64,000 nucleotides of DNA from NCBI RefSeq assembly GCF_039542345.1, contig NZ_BAABHY010000005.1, forward strand, positions 124,001-188,000, given 5' to 3'. Positions within the stretch are counted from its first letter, which is position 1. Every line of letters starts with the position of its first letter. The notes under the pieces are model-generated. The model ran no database searches. It saw only the letters and a program-made list of their open reading frames with translations, and was not told where the DNA came from. The position numbers and the translations under genes are program-made. Source of the stretch: Orbus sasakiae (GTDB lineage Bacteria > Pseudomonadota > Gammaproteobacteria > Enterobacterales > Orbaceae). Shown here one piece after another: positions 8,336-16,597 of the stretch.

Positions 8336-9193
8336 TTAGGCCCGATGGGCTGACCCTGTGACATCAATAATATGAGTAATCTTATCCATCAAAGCCTGTT
8401 TGGCCGGTAACATGATCAATCTCGGCTCGCAAAACTCAGGATGCGTTTGCATAGTATGGCGTACAGACTGCGCCCATGTGGTAACTAATTCCGTATTAAA
8501 ATTAATTTTAGCGTGCCCTAATTGAATACAGTTTTGTAACTGATCGTTAGGAATACCCGATGCGCCATGCAGTACTAATGGGATTGTTAATGCATTATTT
8601 AAACGTGCCATTTCTGTAAAACCAAGCTGTGGACCATTTCCGCTATATTTACCATGCACCGATCCTAATGCTGGCGCTAAGGCATCAACATCAGTTTGTT
8701 CAACCAATGTGATACACTCATTAAAATCAGCATAGCGCACACCGCCAATCAAACCATCTTCATTGCCCCCCACAGTGCCGACTTCTGCTTCAACAGAAAC
8801 ACCGTGTTTTTTGGCATAATCACACACAATCTTGGTATGTTTAATATTCTCTTCAATAGGGCTATGCGAACCATCAAACATGACCGAGCTAAAACCAGCA
8901 TCAATAGCTTGTAAACAATGGTCAACACTCGCACCATGGTCGAGATGTAACGCCACTGGCACACGAATATCGAGTTTTTTATGGGTGGTTAGCACCATTT
9001 GATAAATGCATTCAAACCCGCCTAAAAATTCGACCATACGATCAGACACCGAGACAATAATCGGGGCTTGCTGGCGCTGTGCGCTGGCTAAAATAGCTTG
9101 TATCCACAATAAACCATTAATATTGATTTGTGCGACAGCATAATGATCACGCTTTGCCTGAGTCAGCATATTTTTCATTGATACAAACGTCAT
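8336..9193 (-). CDS. iolJ: Class II aldolase, 2-deoxy-5-keto-gluconate 6-phosphate aldolase
   Basis: A 285-residue class II (zinc) fructose-bisphosphate-type aldolase. Visible motifs: VALHLDHGASVDHC (zinc-binding histidine and catalytic Asp), FDGSHSPIEENI, SVEAEVGTVGG, and LVLHGASGIP near the C-terminus. In the iol setting the expected reaction is cleavage of 2-deoxy-5-keto-gluconate 6-phosphate to dihydroxyacetone phosphate and malonate semialdehyde. A housekeeping FBP aldolase or tagatose-type role is less likely because it sits between iolC and iolB. ATG at 9193 is preceded by AAGGAG. Confidence 0.88.
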   Translation of the reverse strand: MTFVSMKNMLTQAKRDHYAVAQININGLLWIQAILASAQRQQAPIIVSVSDRMVEFLGGFECIYQMVLTTHKKLDIRVPVALHLDHGASVDHCLQAIDAGFSSVMFDGSHSPIEENIKHTKIVCDYAKKHGVSVEAEVGTVGGNEDGLIGGVRYADFNECITLVEQTDVDALAPALGSVHGKYSGNGPQLGFTEMARLNNALTIPLVLHGASGIPNDQLQNCIQLGHAKINFNTELVTTWAQSVRHTMQTHPEFCEPRLIMLPAKQALMDKITHIIDVTGSAHRA

Positions 9194-9256
9194 AATGACT
9201 CCTTTAGTACAAAAAGAACATTAACAAACCCAGCAATCAAATAAAGCATATTGTAA

Positions 9257-9319
9257 AAGGTGATATAACATTTACCGAGGTATCATCATCCGAAGTAAAA
9301 ACAGATGCGTTATCACCTT
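9257..9319 (-). other. Long imperfect hairpin between iolC and iolJ
   Basis: Bases 9257-9269 (AAGGTGAT-ATAAC) pair with 9307-9319 (GTTATCACCTT region), and a smaller inner pair TTTAC/GTAAA (9271-9275 with 9295-9299) stacks inside. The structure sits in the 134-base gap between iolC and iolJ. It has no T run and may be an mRNA processing or stabilising element. Confidence 0.45.
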
Positions 9320-9327
9320 ATTTATGG

Positions 9328-10287
9328 TTATTTATCTTGTTCTTTGATTAAAGCTTCAATTGCCGCAACCGTTGGCATTGCTTCCGATGAACTGTGTTTG
9401 CTGACAACAATTGCCGCCGCCGCTGCACCAAATTTTAGCGCGACCTCAATGCTTTTACCGTGACTCAGCGCATATAAGAATGCTGAAGCGTAAGAATCAC
9501 CTGCACCAAATGTTTTAAGTACATTACTTTTATAGACTTTACCATCAATAATTTGTCCATCTTTGGTGTACGCATACGATCCTTTTACGCCGTGTTTAAT
9601 CACGATCAATTTTGGGCGATATTGGAAAAGATACGCAACCGTTTCGTTATTTTCACCTTGCTTATTTTCAAGCTTATCGAACTCATCGCGTGTACCAATA
9701 ACCACATCAGCCATCTCAGCCATTAATGAATAATAAATCGAGGTTTCAGCATCGGATTTCCAGGTTGGATAGCGGTAATCAAGCTCAAAGAGAATTTCGA
9801 CATTATGTTTACGTGCATATTTGACCACTTGGAAGACCGCTTCACGTGAGGGGCTCCCTGCTAAGGCGGTACCCGAAATCAGGATTTTTTTGGTTTTTTT
9901 GATGTAATCTTCTTGGATTTCTTCAGGACGAAGATAGAGGTCTGCCACATTTTCACGATACATTAAAATACTGCACTCTTGTGGGCTTTTTATTTCAGTA
10001 AACACCATACCTGAGGTATGCCCCTCTTGGTCAAAGATAGTATGGTCAGTATTGATACCGACATCAGCCATATATTTTTTGATAAAACGACCATGTTGAT
10101 CATTAGAAACTTTACCGATAAAGCCAACTTTCATGCCTAGCTTAGATGTACCAATGGCAATATTAACCGGAGAACCACCCACATACTTTGCAAACGTCAT
10201 GGTGTCTTCCATTGGTCTATTGTATTCAACGGCATTAAGATCTATACATGCTCGCCCAACTGTAATCAAATCAAATTGCTTTTCCAT
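9328..10287 (-). CDS. iolC: 5-dehydro-2-deoxygluconokinase
   Basis: A 319-residue PfkB-family kinase. It starts MEKQFDLITVGRACIDLN, has the sugar-binding YVGGSPVNIAIG segment near residue 38 and the C-terminal anion-hole/catalytic motif TFGAGDSYASAF with the catalytic Asp. Role: ATP-dependent phosphorylation of 2-deoxy-5-keto-gluconate. I chose ATG 10287 because AGGAG lies eight bases upstream; the longer frame to 10353 adds a peptide with no homology. It is the first structural gene of the iolC-iolJ-iolB-hpr-iolD-iolH unit. Confidence 0.93.
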   Translation of the reverse strand: MEKQFDLITVGRACIDLNAVEYNRPMEDTMTFAKYVGGSPVNIAIGTSKLGMKVGFIGKVSNDQHGRFIKKYMADVGINTDHTIFDQEGHTSGMVFTEIKSPQECSILMYRENVADLYLRPEEIQEDYIKKTKKILISGTALAGSPSREAVFQVVKYARKHNVEILFELDYRYPTWKSDAETSIYYSLMAEMADVVIGTRDEFDKLENKQGENNETVAYLFQYRPKLIVIKHGVKGSYAYTKDGQIIDGKVYKSNVLKTFGAGDSYASAFLYALSHGKSIEVALKFGAAAAAIVVSKHSSSEAMPTVAAIEALIKEQDK

Positions 10288-10590
10288 AAAATCTCCTAAC
10301 TGAGTTTTAATGATACATTTAACCTCGACATATTGATGAATAAAAAATACCATAAAATAATTAAAATGACAATATTTTGATTAACTTTTGAAAACAATTA
10401 TTCGATATAAAAATAAGGATTAAAATAAAGAAAAATGAAAATAATTAATTTAAATACATAATGTTGTATTTAATTTTTTATTTTAATGATTCATTTCAAT
10501 CCTTTTTTAAATTACTTCCTATCATCTTAGTGACTTATTTTTTAATAAAAAAACCAAAACATTATCATTTTATCTTTTTACATTGTACGA
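10288..10590. other. AT-rich intergenic region upstream of iolC
   Basis: These 303 bases are extremely AT-rich with no open frame of interest. On the minus strand a possible promoter reads TTGTCA (10367-10372), 17 bases, TATTTT (10344-10349), about 57 bases before the iolC start. No clear operator palindrome was seen. Confidence 0.35.
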
Positions 10591-11424
10591 TTAACTAAAA
10601 AATTTACGTTCATCAGAGGGCGAAATACCGAAATTTTTTCGATAGCATTTAGCAAAATAGTCGCTGTTTGAAAAACCACATGATAATGATATTTCAGTAA
10701 TTAAATCATCAGATTGCCTCAAACGATCTCGCCCCGCTAATACGCGTAATCGATTTAGATAGTTAACCGGGGATAATCCGGTGAGATCCTTTATTTGTCG
10801 ATTGATCGTTTTACCTGACATAAAAAACCGATCAGACACATTCTGCCAATCAATTTGTTCAAAATAGTTTTGCTGTAAATAGCGCAGTAAATTTCTGATT
10901 TTATATTGGGTACTGTTTTTCTGTGACATCTTTTGGCTCGTTAAAATGGTACTGATAATTTGCATAAATAGCATTTCTATTTGCAATAACTCACTCATCT
11001 CATTGGACATATTTTGAGAATATACCTGACCTATCTCTTTTGCTAATTTAATACACACTTCTTTATCTTTATTCATTAACCAAATAAATGGTAAATCTTG
11101 CTTAACTAACAGTTGCTGCCAAATAAAATCAAGGTCTCTTAAATAGCGGAATGACACATTCGGATTGATCAGAATGTTCATTAACTTCAGCGTACCGAGT
11201 TCGTTATAGAAATGACGATCCGTTTTGCGAACCAGAAACACATCACCTTCTTGAATAAAATAGAGCGAACCATTGAGAACATGTACGCCATATCCTTCAT
11301 CAACAATCACTAATTCATCAAATTCATGGGTGTGTTCACGATCATTAATCTCTGGATCCGTATAATCAAACGCAAACAGATCACACTCATGATTAAAAAA
11401 TTGTTTTATGGTTAGTCGTTCCAT
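10591..11424 (-). CDS. AraC-family regulator, RhaS/RhaR-like
   Basis: About 277 residues from ATG 11424 (an in-frame ATG at 11496 would give 301). The N-terminal cupin shows HTHEFDELVIVDEGYGVHVLNG and GDVFLVRKTDRHFYNE, the arrangement of RhaR and RhaS. Two C-terminal helix-turn-helix units follow (VSDRFFMSGKTINRQIKDLTG and EISLSCGFSNSDYFAKCYRKNF). The shorter start matches the family length and leaves GGGAG about 12 bases upstream. It is placed between iolE and iolC, so it is likely the transcriptional activator of the flanking iol genes with an inositol intermediate as effector; this is inference. A perfect CRP site lies upstream at 11652-11667. Confidence 0.88.
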   Translation of the reverse strand: MERLTIKQFFNHECDLFAFDYTDPEINDREHTHEFDELVIVDEGYGVHVLNGSLYFIQEGDVFLVRKTDRHFYNELGTLKLMNILINPNVSFRYLRDLDFIWQQLLVKQDLPFIWLMNKDKEVCIKLAKEIGQVYSQNMSNEMSELLQIEMLFMQIISTILTSQKMSQKNSTQYKIRNLLRYLQQNYFEQIDWQNVSDRFFMSGKTINRQIKDLTGLSPVNYLNRLRVLAGRDRLRQSDDLITEISLSCGFSNSDYFAKCYRKNFGISPSDERKFFS

Positions 11425-11752
11425 AGGATCAAAAGGCTCCCGTGCTATAAAATAAATAAAACATAATTTATAAGCGTCATTATGCTTTATTATCATGACA
11501 ATAATAGCAATAAATTAACGCACCAATAAATCAATAATTATTCAAAATATAGTCAACTAATAATCTTTTAACGGTTTATCGACAAACTGTAAAATAACAA
11601 AAGAATTTTTTGTGAACAGGATCAAATAAGAGTTGGCTTATATCATGCGATTGTGATCATCATCACATTTTTATACCCAATGGAACACAATATACCCAGC
11701 GAGATAACATTCAGCGCCCCGATACCATCGCGAGGCGCAAGCTATGACAAAA
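11425..11752. other. Intergenic region between iolE and the araC-type gene
   Basis: No gene is seen in these 328 bases. The notable content is the perfect CRP core site at 11652-11667, listed separately. The stretch 11680-11745 is less AT-rich than the rest but holds no convincing hairpin with a T run. Confidence 0.4.
11652..11667 (-). promoter_or_regulatory. CRP-binding site upstream of the RhaS-like regulator
   Basis: The bases read TGTGA-TCATCA-TCACA, a perfect match to the CRP core consensus on both arms. On the minus strand a weak -10 (TCTTAT, 11626-11631) is spaced as for a class II site. It most likely drives the regulator that starts at 11424, with a leader of about 190 bases. Confidence 0.6.
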
Positions 11753-12652
11753 TTAGATACCAGCATACTGTTTAATATAATGACGACCTTTTAGTGCATA
11801 CTCAAAAGGATTGGCGATGGCAGGATCTTGTTCTGCTTCAACAACCATCCAACCGTGGTAATGAGCTTGATTCAAAATATCAAAAACAGGTTTGAAATCA
11901 ATAACTCCATCACCAGGTACCGTAAACGTGCCTTTTTTAACGCCATCTAAAAAACTGAGTTTCTTCTGTTTCACTTCTGCGACGCGTTCATCACGAACAT
12001 CTTTTAGATGGACATGTACTGTGCGATCAACGTATTTACGTAAAATATCGAGCATCGCTTGCTGTGATCCCTCTGAATAATAGGCATGACCAGTATCAAA
12101 CAACAAATAAACATCGTCATTTACTTCGGCCATGTAACGATCAATTTCAGCAGCGGTTTGAATTGCTGTCCCCATATGATGGTGTAAACACACTTTCATC
12201 CCTTTTTCAGCCGCTAATCCAGCGATTTCGTTATAGCCTTGTGCCAATAAATTCCACTCTTTGTCACTGAAAATACGTTTTTCATGACCAAAAATCGGTT
12301 TATTTAAGCCTTGGATACTGCCACTTTGTTCAGAACAACCAATCACTTTGGCACCCATTTGGTGTAAAAAGTCCATTTGTTCAATAAACGCTTTTAGTGT
12401 TTGGTCTTTTTTACCATCGCCAAAAAACGTACTGGTCCATGCATTACAAATTTGAATGCCTCTCACCGCAAGTTTATGTTTTAAAACCGCAATATCACGT
12501 GGATATTTACCACCAACTTCGCTCCCCGTAAATCCGGCTAATGCCATTTCACTCACACATTGTTCAAAGGTATTTTCTTTACCTAACTCAGGCATATCAT
12601 CGTTGGTCCAACCAATCGGTGCGATCCCTAATTTAATTTTCGTCTTATCCAT
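11753..12652 (-). CDS. iolE: Inosose (2-keto-myo-inositol) dehydratase
   Basis: A 299-residue TIM-barrel protein beginning MDKTKIKLGIAPIGWTNDDMPELG, the typical IolE opening. Metal-site residues appear as GSEVGGKYP, LHHHMGT, LLFDTGHAYYSEG, VHVHLKDVR and VVEAEQDP. Role: dehydrates scyllo-inosose to the diketo compound used by IolD. Length equals that of known IolE. It follows iolG copy 2 with a 73-base gap that holds a hairpin. Confidence 0.95.
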   Translation of the reverse strand: MDKTKIKLGIAPIGWTNDDMPELGKENTFEQCVSEMALAGFTGSEVGGKYPRDIAVLKHKLAVRGIQICNAWTSTFFGDGKKDQTLKAFIEQMDFLHQMGAKVIGCSEQSGSIQGLNKPIFGHEKRIFSDKEWNLLAQGYNEIAGLAAEKGMKVCLHHHMGTAIQTAAEIDRYMAEVNDDVYLLFDTGHAYYSEGSQQAMLDILRKYVDRTVHVHLKDVRDERVAEVKQKKLSFLDGVKKGTFTVPGDGVIDFKPVFDILNQAHYHGWMVVEAEQDPAIANPFEYALKGRHYIKQYAGI

Positions 12653-12672
12653 CGTCAGCTCCTCACTATTAT

Positions 12673-12697
12673 TGCCCGATCATCTCGCAATCGGGCA
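12673..12697. other. Intercistronic hairpin between iolG2 and iolE
   Basis: TGCCCGAT (12673-12680) and ATCGGGCA (12690-12697) form a perfect 8-bp stem with a nine-base loop. No T run follows on either strand, so an mRNA stability or processing role is more likely than termination. Confidence 0.5.
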
Positions 12698-12725
12698 TCG
12701 GATTATCTACCAGGTTTATGTGCTC

Positions 12726-13742
12726 TTATTTTTTATAAAAACTCGGCGTTGCCGGCATTACAATTGCTTCAACATTGCCGGTTTGCTGAGCTTTAACACA
12801 TGCATCAGCCGCGACGGCGGCGGCATAACCATCCCACGCAGAAGCCCCTTCAGTAAAGTTGCCCGTAACAATATTATTAATAAATGCTTGTAGCTCCACA
12901 TCATAAGCATCAATAAAGCGTTTTTTCCAATCGACCAAGATTGCGCGTTGCAAGTTACCTCCTTTCCTAAATGGAACTTGCGTTGGCTCGGGTAATGAAG
13001 CAATACCGGTTTCGCCCACAACTTCACATTGAATATCATAACCGTATTGGCAATTCACAAAAATTTCGGTATTAATCACTATGCCTTTTTTGGTTTCTAA
13101 AATGACGATCTGTGGATCCATTAAATGGCTAGATGCTTTTGATGTTTTGCGTGGATAGATAACCCGCGCTGACGTATAGTCATCATCCAATAACCAACGT
13201 AGCACATCAAGCTCATGGATAAGCGTATCAACAATGGCCATGTCAGTGGTATAGCTATCGCCGACTTCTGGGTTAAAGTGTTTACAATTTAATAACAGCG
13301 GTTGGCCTATTTCATCATTGTCTAACGCTGATTTTAGTTGACGGTAGGTGCTATCAAAAGGACGCATAAAGCCGACTTGAACTAAGCGTTTACCGTGTTT
13401 GATTTCAGCATCAACAATTTTTTTGCATCCCGCTGCCGTGACCGCAAGTGGTTTTTCACAAAATACCGGTTTACCTGCCGCAATTGATGCAAGGACAAAT
13501 TCTTCATGCGTTGGTCCCCAAGATGTCACGACAATCGCATCAACATCACTGGCTTTGATTAAATCATGTGCATTTGCATAAAACTGAGCATCAATACCAA
13601 TACGATTTACCGCTGTTTTGGCGGCAGTTTCATTGATATCATTAATCGCGACAACTTGACTCCCAACCAACTTTTTACTAAGACGTTGAATGTGTTCTTG
13701 ACCAATTGCACCCGTTCCAATTACTCCGATTCTTACTGTCAT
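12726..13742 (-). CDS. iolG: Inositol 2-dehydrogenase, Gfo/Idh/MocA family (copy 2)
   Basis: A 338-residue NAD-dependent dehydrogenase. The Rossmann motif is GVIGTGAIGQEH (residues 6-17) and the catalytic-region EKP motif is CEKPLAVTAAGC near residue 96. LIHELDVLRWLLDDD and VNCQYGYDIQ are shared with copy 1 at the left edge. Role: oxidation of myo-inositol to scyllo-inosose, first step of the pathway. It lies between the iolI-like gene (34 bases) and iolE. Two copies may differ in stereoisomer preference (myo, chiro or scyllo), which cannot be told from sequence alone. Confidence 0.93.
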   Translation of the reverse strand: MTVRIGVIGTGAIGQEHIQRLSKKLVGSQVVAINDINETAAKTAVNRIGIDAQFYANAHDLIKASDVDAIVVTSWGPTHEEFVLASIAAGKPVFCEKPLAVTAAGCKKIVDAEIKHGKRLVQVGFMRPFDSTYRQLKSALDNDEIGQPLLLNCKHFNPEVGDSYTTDMAIVDTLIHELDVLRWLLDDDYTSARVIYPRKTSKASSHLMDPQIVILETKKGIVINTEIFVNCQYGYDIQCEVVGETGIASLPEPTQVPFRKGGNLQRAILVDWKKRFIDAYDVELQAFINNIVTGNFTEGASAWDGYAAAVAADACVKAQQTGNVEAIVMPATPSFYKK

Positions 13743-13776
13743 AGTGTTTCCCCTACAATGCGTTAAAATTGATTGA

Positions 13777-14610
13777 TTAATTTAAAATGTAATCAATACT
13801 GTCATTAATGGCTTTTTCAACATCGGCCGCACGCCATGCGTTTAATGTTGAAGAGAACGGTTCAAAAGCATATACCCCTTTGTAGCCAAGCTTTTCTAAC
13901 TCAACAACTTGTTCTTTTGATTTGAGCACATCCGCTTTTGTCAGCATAATGCGCTCATCATCGGTCAAGAACTCCGTCGCACGTTGATCTTCAACGCCCG
14001 ACAAATGCACTAAGCCAATTAAGCTAACATCAACTGTTTCTGCATAGTTTTTAATAGGTAAACCAGCTAAATGATGGTGGAAGGTATCAAGTACTAATTT
14101 AAACGGTGATTTAACCGATTTAATTAAATGACCAGCGACGGTAAAAGATCGCAATGAACTCACTGGGAAACCCAGCGGTTCTACCAGGCCATTAATATGG
14201 TATTTAGCAAACAGCGTAGTAAAATATTTGATCGAGTCCGCAGTATCATCCTCACGTTGTGCATAGGTACGGGTATCAGCTTCGTTATAAGGGCACATAA
14301 TAATAGCTTGCGCATTGATCTGTTTTGCGATGTTTAGCATCTCTTCGGCTTTTTTAGTTAAAGCCGATCGCGCCGACGGTAAATTAAACGGATAAAGTGC
14401 ATTGATGGTAACAATTTCAATATCATATTTTTTGACTAAAACATTGAACTGCTCAACCGTTAAATCGTCCAGAATTTTGCCGCTTGGCATGTCATTACGC
14501 ATCTCAACTTTATTTAAACCACATTTTTTAACCACTTTAAAAAACTCTTCAATACTGAGTCCTGGAGCAATTTTTCGATTGATACAAAAACGCGCTCTAT
14601 CTATTTTCAT
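13777..14610 (-). CDS. iolI: IolI-like inosose isomerase / sugar phosphate isomerase
   Basis: About 277 residues from ATG 14610 (GGAG seven bases upstream). It is a TIM-barrel protein of the xylose-isomerase-like family with VEMRNDMPSG, NALYPFNLPS, IIMCPYNEAD, LVEPLGFP, LVLDTFHHHLAG and AFEPFSS, matching the IolI family that interconverts inosose stereoisomers. The name rests on family resemblance and location; a generic hydroxypyruvate-isomerase-like activity is possible. It follows the porter gene by 80 bases and precedes iolG2 in one probable transcript. Confidence 0.78.
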   Translation of the reverse strand: MKIDRARFCINRKIAPGLSIEEFFKVVKKCGLNKVEMRNDMPSGKILDDLTVEQFNVLVKKYDIEIVTINALYPFNLPSARSALTKKAEEMLNIAKQINAQAIIMCPYNEADTRTYAQREDDTADSIKYFTTLFAKYHINGLVEPLGFPVSSLRSFTVAGHLIKSVKSPFKLVLDTFHHHLAGLPIKNYAETVDVSLIGLVHLSGVEDQRATEFLTDDERIMLTKADVLKSKEQVVELEKLGYKGVYAFEPFSSTLNAWRAADVEKAINDSIDYILN

Positions 14611-14690
14611 GATATTCTCCTTAATCAATACTCGTTAAGACTGACATTTATAAATTGGGTCACATAATCTACCAATTGCACTGGTAATCT

Positions 14691-16124
14691 TTATTTGGCA
14701 CTGTATTTTTCTTTAAAATACTGCTCGACTTGCTCTAAACTACGTCCTTTGGTTTCGGGAATGACTTTAATAACAAAAATGGCGCCTAAAATACCGAGTA
14801 AAGCAAAGCATAAAAACGCCCCCGCTAAGCCTAATGAATTGAGTAAAGTTGGGAAAACTAACGCAATAGTAAAGTTGGTACACCACAAGCCAAATACTGA
14901 TGCGCCCATACATAAACCGCGAATGCGCATCGGGAATATTTCTGAAAGTAGTAGCCAAGTAACCGGTGATAATGCGCCTTGCTGAAAACATAAAAACATC
15001 AACATTCCAACTAATACCAAATAACTGCGTACTAAGTTTGGTTCACCGGTTACGGTTAATTCGGGCAAGAAGAAACACACGCCGGCAATAAAAAATAAGC
15101 AACAGGTACACCCCATTTGACCGATTAAGACAAGCGGCCTGCGACCAATAAAACCCAGCAAGATAATACCGACGATTGTCATCACCACCGAAATTACCCC
15201 ATTTGCCATCGTGGCAAACAATGCTGAATTGGCGCTCATCCCCGTTGCGGTTAACGTGGTCGGAGCATAATACATGATGGCGTTAATGCCAGTGAGTTGC
15301 TGAATCATGGCAATACCAATGCCAAGTAAAAATACTTTAAAAATCCACGGTGTTGCTAAATCCTTGATCGAACCTCTTTGATTTTTTTCACTTTCGATGG
15401 TTTCTTCAATTTCTAGCATCTCCCAGACCACATCGTCTTTTGAACGCGTTTTCTCAAGCACACGTCGAGCATCAGCTAAACGGCCCCACATCGCATACCA
15501 GCGTGGTGTATCGGGCATACACAACATCCCAAAAAATAGAATCACAGCCGGAATAGAGGCAATTGCTAACATATAACGCCATGTTGTTTCTCCTCCCCAC
15601 ACGGAGTCAAAACAGTAATTAGAAACGTAAGCTAAAAATTGCCCAGTAACAATCATGAGCTCTTGCATTGTCACTAATTGTCCACGGCGGTTGGCGGGCG
15701 CAATTTCAGCGATATAGACAGGAACAATGGTCGCCGCGCCACCAACGCCTAAACCTAAAATAATACGGAAGACAATCATCACTTCGACATTCGGTGCGGT
15801 TGCTGAACCGATCTCACCAACGACAAATAATAGTGCCAGAAAAATGATAACGGTACGGCGGCCTTTTTTATCGGCCATTTTGCCTGACGTCATAGCTCCA
15901 ATAGCAGCACCAAAAAGCAGAGAGCTGGTAACAAGACCGGTTGTGAAGGGGGTTAAACCTAATTCCACATTAACAAATAGTAAAGCCCCAGCAATCACAC
16001 CTGTATCATAACCAAATAATAATCCGCCCAATGTTGCTATTGCAGCAATGACTTTAACAAATGGCTCCATTTTTGTTTTACTATTGGGGCCTGAAGCGGT
16101 ATTTGTTGAAACATAATTTTCCAT
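14691..16124 (-). CDS. iolT: MFS sugar porter, probable myo-inositol transporter (copy 2)
   Basis: A 477-residue 12-helix sugar porter, paralogous to the one at 2400-3827 over its whole length. Marks include GYDTGVIAGALLF, GKMADKKGRR, MPDTPRWY, QQLTGINAIMYYAP and VIPETKGRS. ATG 16124 is preceded by GAGGAAA and opens MENYVSTNTASGPNSK. The two genes use largely different synonymous codons at the shared N-terminus, so the duplication is not recent. It is the first gene of the probable iolT2-iolI-iolG2-iolE unit. Confidence 0.88.
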   Translation of the reverse strand: MENYVSTNTASGPNSKTKMEPFVKVIAAIATLGGLLFGYDTGVIAGALLFVNVELGLTPFTTGLVTSSLLFGAAIGAMTSGKMADKKGRRTVIIFLALLFVVGEIGSATAPNVEVMIVFRIILGLGVGGAATIVPVYIAEIAPANRRGQLVTMQELMIVTGQFLAYVSNYCFDSVWGGETTWRYMLAIASIPAVILFFGMLCMPDTPRWYAMWGRLADARRVLEKTRSKDDVVWEMLEIEETIESEKNQRGSIKDLATPWIFKVFLLGIGIAMIQQLTGINAIMYYAPTTLTATGMSANSALFATMANGVISVVMTIVGIILLGFIGRRPLVLIGQMGCTCCLFFIAGVCFFLPELTVTGEPNLVRSYLVLVGMLMFLCFQQGALSPVTWLLLSEIFPMRIRGLCMGASVFGLWCTNFTIALVFPTLLNSLGLAGAFLCFALLGILGAIFVIKVIPETKGRSLEQVEQYFKEKYSAK

Positions 16125-16597
16125 ACAATTTCCTCTTTTCACTAGATAGCTTAGATGACATAGGTCACTGCCCTGCACTTTTTGACGCATGACGCCAGAC
16201 TAACGGTAAAACAGGTACCTATAATGACTCTTCTACAACTCTAATGTTTTGTTAATCGCTATGTTAAAAAGAAAATGACGAAACGGCGTGGCATATTTGG
16301 ACATATTTTTGACTAAGATGACTAAATTGATGGCATCAATGAGTCAAATTTCACACTTTTAATATAAAATGACTGATCAGTAAAAATGGATTAACGCACA
16401 ATTTCGGATAAGGGTATTCAAACAATACGTTGAGGATGGTGAGGTGTTATTTTAAATAATAAAAATCAATGTATTATAGATTTCACTCTTTCGCTGAATC
16501 GAACAAAACCGGATATTTAGGCAAGGCATAATAGAATAAGTTATAACTTGATGTTGAACAGTTGTTGACAAACACTCAAGATTTTAAGCAGTGTGAT
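16125..16597. other. Regulatory region between iolT2 and the DeoR repressor gene
   Basis: No gene is seen in these 473 bases. They hold the upstream control region of the iolT2 unit, including the palindrome at 16326-16340, and then the AT-rich 3' flank of the DeoR gene. Confidence 0.4.
16326..16340. promoter_or_regulatory. Palindromic candidate operator upstream of iolT2
   Basis: ATTGATG-G-CATCAAT is a perfect palindrome with 7-base arms. It is framed by TTTGACT on the left (about 16308) and AGTCAAA on the right (about 16342), giving a larger dyad. It lies about 200 bases before the porter start and close to the DeoR/IolR-type gene; binding by that repressor is a guess. Confidence 0.4.

Noticed and set aside
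12456..12893. 145-codon plus-strand frame across iolE, the gap and iolG2
   Set aside because: It is antisense to two well-supported genes and has no recognisable protein features.
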